DNA from: Barnesiella sp. An22
Lineage (GTDB): Bacteria; Bacteroidota; Bacteroidia; Bacteroidales; Barnesiellaceae
Assembly: GCF_002159975.1 (NCBI RefSeq)
Contig: NZ_NFJR01000015.1
Location: forward strand, 1-53,393
Length of the DNA stretch: 53,393 nucleotides
Direction: 5' to 3'
Shown: positions 9,585-18,531 of the stretch, piece by piece
How positions within the stretch are numbered: the first letter of the stretch is position 1
Layout: every line of letters starts with the position of its first letter
Notes under the pieces: generated by a model
Told to the model about the DNA's origin: nothing
Seen by the model: only the letters and a program-made list of their open reading frames with translations
Database searches by the model: none
Made by a program: the position numbers and the translations under genes

Positions 9585-11453
9585 ATGAAACACACCTGCA
9601 TCACCGCTGCTTTACTGGGGCTGCTGCTCATGGGCTGCCAGTCGAGCAAAACCCAGTATTACGAAAAGCATCTCGTATTTCCCGAAGGAGCCACCCTCGA
9701 ACAGAAAGTCGACATGGCCTCGCGCCTGACCCCGTCGCCCCAGCAGTTGCAATGGCAGCAACTGGAGCTGACCGCCTTCCTGCACTTCGGCATCAATACC
9801 TTCACCAACAAGGAGTGGGGCGACGGCCAGGAAGACCCCCGCCTCTTCAACCCCACCCAGCTCGACGCCGAGCAATGGGCCCGCACGCTCAAGGAGGCGG
9901 GCTTCAAGATGGTCATCCTCACGGCCAAGCATCACGACGGATTCTGCCTGTGGCCCACGGCAACCACGCGCCACTCGGTAGCCTCGTCGCCCTGGAAAGA
10001 GGGTAAAGGCGATGTGGTGAAAGAGCTGAAGGAGGCTTGCGACAAATACGGTCTGAAGTTCGGTGTATACCTCTCGCCCTGGGACCGCAATGCCGAGTGC
10101 TACGGCGACTCGCCCCGCTACAACCAGCTGTTCATCCAACAGCTCACCGAGCTGCTCACCCACTACGGCGAGATTCACGAAGTGTGGTTCGACGGTGCTT
10201 GCGGCGAAGGCCCCAACGGCAAGAAACAGGTCTACGACTGGGATGCCTTCTACAAGACCATACAACGGTTGCAACCCAACGCCGTGATGGCCATCATGGG
10301 CGACGACGTGCGGTGGGTAGGCAACGAGAAGGGATTCGGCCGGGAGACCGAGTGGAGCGCCACGGCTCTCGTGCCGGGCATCTATCAGCGGGCCGACAGC
10401 GTGAACCAGGCTCTGGGACTGGCCAACAAGAGCGAAGACCTGGGCAGCCGCGAGCTGCTGGCCCGGGCCAACGAGCTATTCTGGTACCCGTCGGAGGTCG
10501 ACGTCTCCATCCGTCCGGGGTGGTTCTATCACCCGGCCGAGGACAATCAGGTGAAATCGCTCGCCCGCCTCGTCGACATCTATTTCGAGTCGGTGGGCTA
10601 CAACTCGGTGCTGTTGCTCAACATCCCGCCCGACACCCGGGGCCTCATTCACGAGAACGATGCCCGGCGGCTGCATGAACTGGGGCAGTACATCCAACGC
10701 ACCTTCGCTACCGACTACAGCCTCGCCGGCAACCGCACGTTTACCGGCCGGGAGGGCGACTCGTTCGAAATCGAGATACAGGACAACGTCCCCGTCAATA
10801 CCCTGATGCTGCAAGAGGACATCGAGCAGGGGCAACGCATCGAAGCCTTCACCGTAGAGGCCTCGATCGACGGCACTTGGCTCCCGATTGCCCAAGGTAC
10901 CACCGTGGGCTACAAACGACTCGTGCGGTTCGACAACCTCGTGGCCGACAAACTGCGGGTAACCATCGACCGCTCGAGGGCCGACTTCTCGATTGCCCGC
11001 GTGGGTCTCTACTATGCACAACCCATCATCGAAACCACCGACACCGAGGGGTTGAACCTCATCACCCCCAAGAGCTGCCGGTTGGGCAACCAGCCCGCCC
11101 CCCAGGCCATCGACGGCAACAGCACTACCGCCGCCCGTGGCGAGGGCCTCGTGCCCATCGTCGTCGACCTGGGCGAACCCAAGGCGATAACAGGATTCTG
11201 CTACACCCCCGTAGCCGAAGGCAACACCGAGGGAACCCTGTTCCGCTACCACCTCTACCGCAGTAACGACGGCCAGACGTGGGAGCGCATTGTCACAAAC
11301 GGCGAGTTCAGCAACATCAAGAACAACCCCATCCCCCAGGTGGTCGCGCTGGAGAATATCCCCCAAACCCGATACCTGAAACTCGAGCCCCTCGAAGAGA
11401 TCGACGGCCGAGCCCAGACCTCGGTAGCCGAGCTGGGCGTCGTGGCTCCCTGA
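9585..11453 (+). CDS. Alpha-L-fucosidase, GH29, lipoprotein
   Basis: The 622-residue protein starts with a lipoprotein signal (lipobox LLMGC). The GH29 barrel follows: FLHFGINTF, LTAKHHDGFCLWP, and EVWFDGACG, in which Asp203 is the expected nucleophile. The C-terminal third looks like two beta-sandwich modules of the F5/8 type C (CBM32) kind. The FDGACG form resembles GH29 subfamily B enzymes, which prefer alpha-1,3/1,4-linked fucose on branched glycans (family knowledge). The open frame extends 207 bases further upstream into the response regulator gene; the ATG at 9585 was chosen because it opens the signal sequence and follows a promoter element. It is not needed for raffinose or sucrose use, so its place beside that locus may be coincidental. 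Confidence 0.92.
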   Translation: MKHTCITAALLGLLLMGCQSSKTQYYEKHLVFPEGATLEQKVDMASRLTPSPQQLQWQQLELTAFLHFGINTFTNKEWGDGQEDPRLFNPTQLDAEQWARTLKEAGFKMVILTAKHHDGFCLWPTATTRHSVASSPWKEGKGDVVKELKEACDKYGLKFGVYLSPWDRNAECYGDSPRYNQLFIQQLTELLTHYGEIHEVWFDGACGEGPNGKKQVYDWDAFYKTIQRLQPNAVMAIMGDDVRWVGNEKGFGRETEWSATALVPGIYQRADSVNQALGLANKSEDLGSRELLARANELFWYPSEVDVSIRPGWFYHPAEDNQVKSLARLVDIYFESVGYNSVLLLNIPPDTRGLIHENDARRLHELGQYIQRTFATDYSLAGNRTFTGREGDSFEIEIQDNVPVNTLMLQEDIEQGQRIEAFTVEASIDGTWLPIAQGTTVGYKRLVRFDNLVADKLRVTIDRSRADFSIARVGLYYAQPIIETTDTEGLNLITPKSCRLGNQPAPQAIDGNSTTAARGEGLVPIVVDLGEPKAITGFCYTPVAEGNTEGTLFRYHLYRSNDGQTWERIVTNGEFSNIKNNPIPQVVALENIPQTRYLKLEPLEEIDGRAQTSVAELGVVAP

Positions 11454-11486
11454 CCTCCCGACCCATCCATACATCCAACGCATACC

Positions 11487-11523
11487 GCAGCACCCGCTCA
11501 CACCCCGTGAGACCGGGTGCTGC
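11487..11523 (+). terminator. Long hairpin after the GH29 gene
   Basis: GCAGCACCCG pairs with CGGGTGCTGC, with an inner CTCAC / GTGAG stem, 33 bases after the fucosidase stop. The following sequence has only a weak T run (CGCTTTAAAT). It probably ends the fucosidase transcript. Confidence 0.55.
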
Positions 11524-11551
11524 CGCTTTAAATGGCCCGCTCCAAGACTAT

Positions 11552-11616
11552 TAAAAATGTTACATTCACTATCAACGAGGTTTCGTGCAACATTTTTAGG
11601 AGCTTTCGCAACATTT
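11552..11616 (+). promoter_or_regulatory. Repeated motif, candidate HTCS operator
   Basis: A perfect 10-base inverted repeat (TAAAAATGTT at 11552-11561, AACATTTTTA at 11589-11598) overlaps two near-identical direct repeats, TTTCGTGCAACATTT at 11581-11595 and TTTCGCAACATTT at 11604-11616. Their shared ACATT cores are 21 bases apart, that is two helical turns. The array ends 29 bases upstream of the -7 element of the receptor gene. AraC-type HTCS regulators bind repeats of this spacing, so this is a plausible binding site for the HTCS at 20894-23659. Confidence 0.4.
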
Positions 11617-11644
11617 GTTCTATGTACCGGCGTGAACCATTTTC

Positions 11645-11652
11645 TATTTTTG
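11645..11652 (+). promoter_or_regulatory. Candidate -7 element for the receptor gene
   Basis: TATTTTTG matches TAnnTTTG, 53 bases before the receptor ATG and directly downstream of the repeated motif at 11552-11616. Confidence 0.5.
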
Positions 11653-11705
11653 CTCTCGCTAAGCCAAAAACAAGAACTTAACACAAATTTTATTTTTATG
11701 CTACC

Positions 11706-14075
11706 ATGAAAAAAGGTATTGTAAATCAAATTCTACTAAAAGCAGGCACAGCCCTGTTGCTCGTGACCCTGACTTGTGGAAGCGCAATGGCACAAGAACA
11801 AGAAAAAGGAGATGCCAACCAGAGCGAAAATGCTTCTACCTCTAAAGAGGAGGGCAACCGCAATGTGATGCTCAACGCAGCCAGCGCCAACGGGCCCCGC
11901 GAAATACAAATAGGTTTACCCTCGGCCGATGTCAACGTGCTCGAAAACGGCATGCTCGTGACCTACGCCACCAATCCCCACTCCGTCAACTCGCTGTGGC
12001 GTGCCGACGCCAGCCTCAGCCATGTGGGACTTCTCAAAATCTCGGAGACGGCCATCACGACCGGTAACATCGGCTATGCCGTCAACTCCTTCACGCAACT
12101 GGGCGAAAAGGGATTCCACGGCACGCTCAACTACAAGAGCAACCACTTCGGCATGCAGGAGTTCTCGCTCAACGTCAACGGCGGCATTGGCAAAGACTGG
12201 TACTACAGCGGCAGCATCTACCAGGATTTCGACCCGGGAACCTTCAAAATCAAATCGACTCCTTTCCAGGACCGTACCCAAATCTACAAGGTAGCCCTCA
12301 CCAAGAAGTACAATGACAACCGGGGCGAACTGACCGCCATCTACCACTACAGCAACAGCCACCCGGTTTACAACTATGCCACGCAATCGGCCCCCTTCAT
12401 CTATGTAGGCGACGGTAGCGTGCGCGAGTTCGGCGACTTTGCCCTGGGTACCACCTCCTACCTGCCTGTCGACAACGAGATGGTATATCGCGACATGCGC
12501 ACCGGCGAGGTTAAGAAGACCAACCTCTACGACGCCACCCAAAACCTGGGAAGCATGGTTACGCTGATGAACAACTACACGTGGGACAACGGACTCAACT
12601 GGAAAGCCATCGTCAAGTACGACCACTCGACCGGTTCGTGCGTGTACCAGACGCCCATGTCGCTCGACCAGAACGAAGCCGGCATCAACTACCAGTACGA
12701 AGCGGCCGACGGCAGCCTGCAACCCTACACCGGCGACTATGTGCAGAGCCGTATGTCGTGCCTCAACCGCGGTTTCATCAACTCGCTGATGTTTACCAGC
12801 GAACTCTCTCGCCAAACGGCCAACAGCACGTGGAGGCTGGGTGTGAACGAGTGGTACTACCACATCGACTATACCTCGTCGACCACCATGTATGACCAGT
12901 CGGTACCCATGGACGGCAGCTATCCCGTGCGCCTCTTCAACTCCGACTTTGCCACATACGCCGACCGTGCCTATGCCGGTAACGGATACTACTACGACTT
13001 CAACAAAAACGCTTCGGAGTATTACAAGGGATTCGAAAACAAGGTAGCCCTCTACTTCACGCACGACTGGAACATCACCGACCGGTTGAACCTCTACTAC
13101 GGTGCCCGTCTCGAATACCAGGCTCTGCGCGGTGAGAACGCTGCCGTAAAGGATGCCTCCGGCAATTATGTGGGACGTTTTGCCAACTACTACCTGGGTG
13201 CTACGGCCCCCGACGGTGTGACGCTGATTGCCCCCACCAACATCGACCACGACTGGTTCAACTATGCCCTCACCGCCGCTGTCACCTACAAACTGAACAA
13301 GCAGTTCGGATTCACGGGCGACTTCACCTACATCACCCAGCACCCCAAAATCGAGAACTTCGCTCCGGCCACGCTCCCCAACGTGGGTGAGATTTCGGTA
13401 CCGCTGGGCCGCGCCGGTATCTACTACAACAACAGCTGGTTGAGCCTGACTTCGCTCTTCTCCTACATCTCGAAGACCAACAACAACTCGACACTGAACC
13501 TGCAGCACAAGACCCCGGCCGGACAAACCGAGATTATGGCCGCACCGCTCAACTTCGACATACAGACGCTGGGCTGGACCACCGACGTGGTAACCACACC
13601 GTTCAAGGGCTTCGACCTGCACTTCCTCTTTACCTACCAGCAACCTACCTACAAGAAGTACGAGACTTCGGTCACCTTCTCCGACGGTTACGTGGGTAAA
13701 ATCAACGCCACGGGCAACATCGTAGCCGAGATTCCGCAAATCATCATCGAGATCGACCCCAGCTACATGATTACCGACTACCTGAAGATCTGGACCAGCT
13801 TCCGCTACTTCAGCAAGACCTACGCCAACATCAACGACGCCTACTACTTCAACGGCCGCTGGGAGACCTTCGGCGGAGTAAACTGGCAGGTAAACAAGAA
13901 GCTGGCTCTGGGTTGCACCGTAGTCAACTTCCTCAACCAAACGGGTGCCAAGGGTAGTATCGCCGGTGCCGAGCTCATCGAGAAAGAGGATGCCGGGCAA
14001 TATGCCGGACACGTCATGGCCGGCAGCTACATACGGCCGTTCACCGTAGAGTTTACCGCCAGTCTCAAATTCTGA
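11706..14075 (+). CDS. TonB-dependent receptor-like outer-membrane protein without a SusD partner
   Basis: The 789-residue protein has a signal peptide (cleavage near SAMAQ, residue 30), a short plug-like region (about residues 55-125, with LPSADVNVLENGMLVTYA) and a long run of alternating aromatic/polar strands ending in a terminal Phe (FTASLKF), the pattern of a beta-barrel outer-membrane protein. It has no N-terminal carboxypeptidase-regulatory domain and no SusD gene follows, so it is not a standard SusC. It stands ahead of the GH32-GH36-permease-kinase genes and behind its own promoter. The likely job is uptake of the oligosaccharide that these enzymes cut (inference). The barrel class is well supported; TonB dependence is less certain because I did not see a clear TonB box. 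Confidence 0.75.
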   Translation: MKKGIVNQILLKAGTALLLVTLTCGSAMAQEQEKGDANQSENASTSKEEGNRNVMLNAASANGPREIQIGLPSADVNVLENGMLVTYATNPHSVNSLWRADASLSHVGLLKISETAITTGNIGYAVNSFTQLGEKGFHGTLNYKSNHFGMQEFSLNVNGGIGKDWYYSGSIYQDFDPGTFKIKSTPFQDRTQIYKVALTKKYNDNRGELTAIYHYSNSHPVYNYATQSAPFIYVGDGSVREFGDFALGTTSYLPVDNEMVYRDMRTGEVKKTNLYDATQNLGSMVTLMNNYTWDNGLNWKAIVKYDHSTGSCVYQTPMSLDQNEAGINYQYEAADGSLQPYTGDYVQSRMSCLNRGFINSLMFTSELSRQTANSTWRLGVNEWYYHIDYTSSTTMYDQSVPMDGSYPVRLFNSDFATYADRAYAGNGYYYDFNKNASEYYKGFENKVALYFTHDWNITDRLNLYYGARLEYQALRGENAAVKDASGNYVGRFANYYLGATAPDGVTLIAPTNIDHDWFNYALTAAVTYKLNKQFGFTGDFTYITQHPKIENFAPATLPNVGEISVPLGRAGIYYNNSWLSLTSLFSYISKTNNNSTLNLQHKTPAGQTEIMAAPLNFDIQTLGWTTDVVTTPFKGFDLHFLFTYQQPTYKKYETSVTFSDGYVGKINATGNIVAEIPQIIIEIDPSYMITDYLKIWTSFRYFSKTYANINDAYYFNGRWETFGGVNWQVNKKLALGCTVVNFLNQTGAKGSIAGAELIEKEDAGQYAGHVMAGSYIRPFTVEFTASLKF

Positions 14076-14170
14076 TACAGATTCTTCTATACATGATAAA
14101 ATCATAGGTGTTTATTTTCCGGGACAGAAAGATTCAATCCAAGGACAGCAGTAGAGACAAAGAGGCGTTT

Positions 14171-14243
14171 CGGCGAGGCCAGAGGTTACAAGCCTCGCCG
14201 AGACCCCAACCCGGAACAAGGCGAGCCCACTCTGCTCGGGCTC
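14171..14243 (+). other. Two hairpins between receptor and GH32 genes
   Basis: CGGCGAGGC (14171-14179) pairs with GCCTCGCCG (14192-14200), and GAGCCC (14223-14228) pairs with GGGCTC (14238-14243). Neither is followed by a T run on the plus strand. They may terminate weakly, or stabilise and process the transcript between receptor and enzyme genes so that the receptor mRNA is more abundant. The rest of the 254-base gap shows an AT-rich leader before the GH32 gene. Confidence 0.4.
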
Positions 14244-14329
14244 TGAAAAAATAGGGAGAGGTAAAAAAATTGTTTTAGGTTATTATTTACAAGTACGATT
14301 TTTCAAACATTTCATAAATAAAAACGACC

Positions 14330-16216
14330 ATGAAAATAGATTTCAGACATTCGACAAAAGTGCTGGCAACAGCAGCCGCAGTGGCCGCTCTCGCAGCTTG
14401 CCAACCGCAAAAAGGCAGTATCAGTCTCGAACACCAGGGCGATACGCTCACCATCGTTCACATCACCAATCCCTCGAAATACCTGATTCTCCCCATCCAG
14501 GAGTCTCGTCCCGAAGGTAAAGTGAAACTCGACACCGGCAGTCCTGCCGATGTAACCATGGACATCCGTCTGGCCGTAGACAGCGTAGACTACTATGTGC
14601 CTTTCGCCTTGCCCGAGGGTACCAAAGAGGCTACCGTAACTATAGGACAGGTTGCCGCCAACGCCATGTGCTGGGACAGCCTGCGTCTGGCCGACACGTT
14701 CGACACGACCAACACCGACTACTACCGCCCCGTCTATCACCACACCCCGCTCTATGGCTGGATGAACGATGCCAACGGTCTGGTATACAAAGACGGTGAG
14801 TATCACCTCTATTTCCAATACAACCCCTACGGTTCCAAATGGGGCAACATGCACTGGGGCCACTCGGTGAGCAAAGACCTCATCCACTGGGAACACCTGG
14901 CACCGGCTATCGCCCGCGATACGCTGGGTCACATCTTCTCGGGCAGCTCGGTAGTCGACCACTTCAACAGCGCCGGCTATGGCAAAGATGCTCTGATTGC
15001 CTTCTATACCTCGGCCAGCGACAAGTACGGTCAGATTCAGTGCATGGCTTACAGCACCGACAACGGCCGCACCTACACCAAATACGAGGGTAACCCCATC
15101 CTCACGCCGTTCGACGGACTGAAAGACTTCCGCGACCCGAAAGTATTCTGGTACGAACCGGCTCAGAAATGGTACATGATTGTATCGGCCGACAAAAACA
15201 TGCGCTTCTACAACTCGACCGACCTGAAACACTGGGAATACCTGAGCCAGTTTGGCGAAGGCTACGGCGTACAGCCCAACCAGTTCGAATGCCCCGACTT
15301 CATCCAACTGCCTGTCGACGGCGACAAGAACCACATGAAATGGGTGATGATTGTCAACATCAACCCGGGTTGCCCCTTCGGCGGTAGCGCTACCGAATAT
15401 TTCGTAGGCGAGTTTGACGGCAAAGAGTTCAAATGCGACAACGACAAGAGCGTGACCAAATGGCTCGACTTCGGTAAAGACCACTATGCTACCGTATGTT
15501 TCTCCAACACGGGCGACCGCACCATTGCCGTGCCCTGGATGAGCAACTGGCAATATGCCAACGCTACCCCCAACCTCCAGTACCGCAGCGCCAACGCCCT
15601 GCCCCGTGAGCTCTCGCTCTACACCAAGGACGGCGAAATCTACATGGCTGCCAATGCCGTGAAAGAGACCCAAGGCTTGCGCAAAGGTACCACGACCATC
15701 GCCGACATCGACCTGAAGGACGAGTATACCGTAAACCCGATGAAGACCGGACCCGAAGGTGCCTGCGAACTGGAGATGGACATCACGCCGAATAACGCCG
15801 ACACCGTAGGCTTCGCTCTCCTCAACGACAAGGGCGAAAAGGTAGACATCTACCTCGACCTGAAGGGCGGCCGCATCGTCATGGACCGTACACAAAGCGG
15901 TATCACCGACCTGAGCCGCTACGGCGAAGTGACCGTACACGCCAAGGAGACCGACGACCACCGCAAGAAACTGTCGGTAAACTACGTGAACGACTTTGCG
16001 CTGGGTACCTGGGCACCCCTCTCGCTGTGCAACGGCAAGACTTACCACCTCGATGTATTCGTAGACAAATGCTCGATCGAGATTTTCGTAGACGGTGGCC
16101 GCATTGCCATGACCAACCTCGTGTTCCCCACGGCTCCTTACAGTGCACTGCGTTTCTATTCCAAGGATGGTGAAGCCCAAATCAAAAATTTGAATATATA
16201 CCAACTGAGTCTGTAA
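14330..16216 (+). CDS. GH32 beta-fructofuranosidase / fructanase
   Basis: The 628-residue protein has a lipoprotein-type signal (AALAAC) and an N-terminal accessory region of about 120 residues, then the GH32 five-bladed propeller. All three catalytic motifs are intact: WMNDANG (nucleophile Asp147), RDP (Asp269) and ECPD (acid/base Glu320). A C-terminal beta sandwich (about residues 480-628) ends the protein, as in this family. It would release fructose from sucrose, raffinose-type sugars or fructans at the cell surface or in the periplasm. It is 19 bases ahead of the GH36 gene, in one operon with it. Whether it is exo-acting on short sugars or on fructan polymers cannot be told from the sequence. 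Confidence 0.93.
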   Translation: MKIDFRHSTKVLATAAAVAALAACQPQKGSISLEHQGDTLTIVHITNPSKYLILPIQESRPEGKVKLDTGSPADVTMDIRLAVDSVDYYVPFALPEGTKEATVTIGQVAANAMCWDSLRLADTFDTTNTDYYRPVYHHTPLYGWMNDANGLVYKDGEYHLYFQYNPYGSKWGNMHWGHSVSKDLIHWEHLAPAIARDTLGHIFSGSSVVDHFNSAGYGKDALIAFYTSASDKYGQIQCMAYSTDNGRTYTKYEGNPILTPFDGLKDFRDPKVFWYEPAQKWYMIVSADKNMRFYNSTDLKHWEYLSQFGEGYGVQPNQFECPDFIQLPVDGDKNHMKWVMIVNINPGCPFGGSATEYFVGEFDGKEFKCDNDKSVTKWLDFGKDHYATVCFSNTGDRTIAVPWMSNWQYANATPNLQYRSANALPRELSLYTKDGEIYMAANAVKETQGLRKGTTTIADIDLKDEYTVNPMKTGPEGACELEMDITPNNADTVGFALLNDKGEKVDIYLDLKGGRIVMDRTQSGITDLSRYGEVTVHAKETDDHRKKLSVNYVNDFALGTWAPLSLCNGKTYHLDVFVDKCSIEIFVDGGRIAMTNLVFPTAPYSALRFYSKDGEAQIKNLNIYQLSL

Positions 16217-16235
16217 TTCCTATCACTCGTATTCC

Positions 16236-18431
16236 ATGAAACACAATCTGGTTTTAGCAGCAGTTTCGCTACTTGCCATAACGACACTGAATGCCAGTGA
16301 TATGAAACAGATACGCATCTCGACCGACCGCACCGACCTCGTGCTGCAAGTAGCCGAGAACGGGCGCCTCTACCAGAGCTACTTCGGCGAAAAGCTGCTC
16401 AACGAGGCCGACCTGAAGGAGCTGGGGTGGAGCGTGCACGCAGCATCGGACGGCAGTGTATGCCGCCGCGGATGGGAAGTGTACAGCGGCTCGGGTAACG
16501 AAGATTTCTTCGAACCGGCCCTGGCCATCACCCACAACGACGGCAATCCCTCGACGTGGCTCTACTACGTCTCTTCCTCGACCCATGCGGTCGAGGGGGG
16601 CGTGCAGACCGACATCGTGCTGCGCGACGACAAGTATCCCGTAGAAGTGACCCTGCACTATGTGGCTTACCCCCGCGAGAATGTCATCAAGACCTGGAGC
16701 GACATACGTCATGAGGAGAAGAATCCCATCGTGCTCTCGACCTATGCCTCGACCATGCTCTACTTCAGCCGACCGGCCTACTACCTGACCGAGTTCAGCG
16801 GCGATTGGGCCAAAGAGGCGCAGATGAGCTGCCAGCCCCTGCAATTCGGCAAGAAGGTGCTCGACACCAAGCTGGGCAGCCGGGCCGCCATGCACACCCA
16901 CCCCTTCTTTGTCGTCGGGCTTGACCAGCCTGCACAGGAGCGTCAAGGCGAGGTGCTCATGGGTACGCTGGCCTGGACGGGAAACTTCCGCTTCACCTTC
17001 GAGGTGGACAACGTGGGCAACCTGCGCGTGATTCCCGGCATCAACCCTTACGCCTCGGCCTATAAGCTCAAGCGCAACGAGACCTTCACGACGCCCGAGT
17101 TCATCTTCACCCTCAGCACCGAGGGCATGGGGCAAGGCAGCCGCGACCTGCAGGCCTGGGCCCGCAACTACCAGTTGAAAGAGGGCAAGGGGCCGCGCCT
17201 CACGCTGCTCAACAACTGGGAAAACACGGCCTTCGACTTCGACCAGGAGATGCTGGCCGAGCTGATGCGCGAGGCCAAAGAGCTGGGCGTGGACATGTTC
17301 CTGCTCGACGACGGGTGGTTCGGCAACAAATATCCCCGCGAGAACGACCGCGCCGGACTGGGCGACTGGGAGGTGACTCACGACAAACTGCCCGGCGGTA
17401 TCCCCGCCCTCACAAAGGCAGCCCGCGAGGCGGGTGTGAAATTCGGCCTGTGGATCGAGCCCGAGATGGTGAACCCCAAGAGCGAACTCTTCGAGCGTCA
17501 CCCCGATTGGGCCATCCACTACCCCAACCGCGAAACCTACTACTACCGCAACCAGCTGGTGCTCGACATGAGCAACCCCGCCGTGCAGGAGTATGTATAT
17601 GGCATCGTCGACAACCTGCTGAAGGAGAACCCCGACATCGCCTACTTCAAGTGGGACTGCAACAGCCCCATCACCAACATCTACTCGCCCTACCTCAAGG
17701 CCGACCAGGGACAACTCTACATCGACCATGTGCGGGGCATATACCGGGTGATGCAACGGGTGCACGACAACTACCCGCAGGTGGCCATGATGCTCTGCTC
17801 GGGCGGCGGTGCCCGCTGCGACTACGAGGCGTTGAAATACTTTACCGAATTTTGGTGCAGCGACAACACCGACCCCGTGGAACGTGTTTATATACAGTGG
17901 GGCTTCTCGCACTTCTTCCCGGCCAAGGCCATGTGTGCCCACGTGACGAGCTGGAACAAAGAGGCGTCGATCAAGTTCCGCACCGATGTGGCGTCGATGT
18001 GCAAGTTGGGTTTCGACCTGGGGTTGAAGGAGTTGAGTGCCGACGAACTGCTCTACTGCCAGGAGGCTGTGGCCAACTGGAAACGATTGCAACCGGTTAT
18101 TCTCGACGGCAGTCAGTATCGCCTGGTTTCGCCCTACGAGAGCAACCACATGGCCGTGAACTATGTCGGGGCCGACAGCCGCAAGGCGGTGCTCTTTGCC
18201 TATGACCTCTACCCGCGCTACCAGGAGAAACTGCTCCCCGTGAAGCTGCAGGGCCTCGACCCGCACAAGCGCTACAAGGTCGAAGAGATAAACCTCATGC
18301 CCGGTGTAGAGTCTACCCTGCCGGCCAACGGCAAAGAGCTCTCGGGCGACTATCTGATGAAGGTAGGCCTCGACGTGCTGGGTTTCACCCCCATGCGAAG
18401 CCATGTAATAGAAATTACCGCGATAGATTGA
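16236..18431 (+). CDS. GH36 alpha-galactosidase
   Basis: The 731-residue protein has a signal peptide (cut near TLNAS), an N-terminal beta-sandwich domain, a TIM barrel with LLDDGWFG, and the catalytic motifs YFKWDCN (nucleophile Asp474) and WCSDNTDP (acid/base Asp543), plus the LCSGGGARCDY signature. These fit GH36 enzymes that remove terminal alpha-1,6-galactose from raffinose, stachyose or melibiose. Full length for the family. It sits between the GH32 gene (19 bases upstream) and the sugar permease. The combination of alpha-galactosidase with beta-fructofuranosidase is what is needed to break raffinose-family oligosaccharides fully. Confidence 0.94.
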   Translation: MKHNLVLAAVSLLAITTLNASDMKQIRISTDRTDLVLQVAENGRLYQSYFGEKLLNEADLKELGWSVHAASDGSVCRRGWEVYSGSGNEDFFEPALAITHNDGNPSTWLYYVSSSTHAVEGGVQTDIVLRDDKYPVEVTLHYVAYPRENVIKTWSDIRHEEKNPIVLSTYASTMLYFSRPAYYLTEFSGDWAKEAQMSCQPLQFGKKVLDTKLGSRAAMHTHPFFVVGLDQPAQERQGEVLMGTLAWTGNFRFTFEVDNVGNLRVIPGINPYASAYKLKRNETFTTPEFIFTLSTEGMGQGSRDLQAWARNYQLKEGKGPRLTLLNNWENTAFDFDQEMLAELMREAKELGVDMFLLDDGWFGNKYPRENDRAGLGDWEVTHDKLPGGIPALTKAAREAGVKFGLWIEPEMVNPKSELFERHPDWAIHYPNRETYYYRNQLVLDMSNPAVQEYVYGIVDNLLKENPDIAYFKWDCNSPITNIYSPYLKADQGQLYIDHVRGIYRVMQRVHDNYPQVAMMLCSGGGARCDYEALKYFTEFWCSDNTDPVERVYIQWGFSHFFPAKAMCAHVTSWNKEASIKFRTDVASMCKLGFDLGLKELSADELLYCQEAVANWKRLQPVILDGSQYRLVSPYESNHMAVNYVGADSRKAVLFAYDLYPRYQEKLLPVKLQGLDPHKRYKVEEINLMPGVESTLPANGKELSGDYLMKVGLDVLGFTPMRSHVIEITAID

Positions 18432-18531
18432 TAGAAGCAAGAGGGGACGAGAGAGGTGACCGCTCTGTGTGGCGGCCCTTCTCTCTCCCTCTCTTCAGAA
18501 AACGAAACAACAATTACTCTATATAACGATT

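Noticed and set aside
11916-14105. A 729-residue minus-strand frame opposite the TonB-receptor gene
   Set aside because: Same antisense effect; valine/glycine-rich text with no recognisable domains, and the plus strand has signal peptide and barrel pattern.
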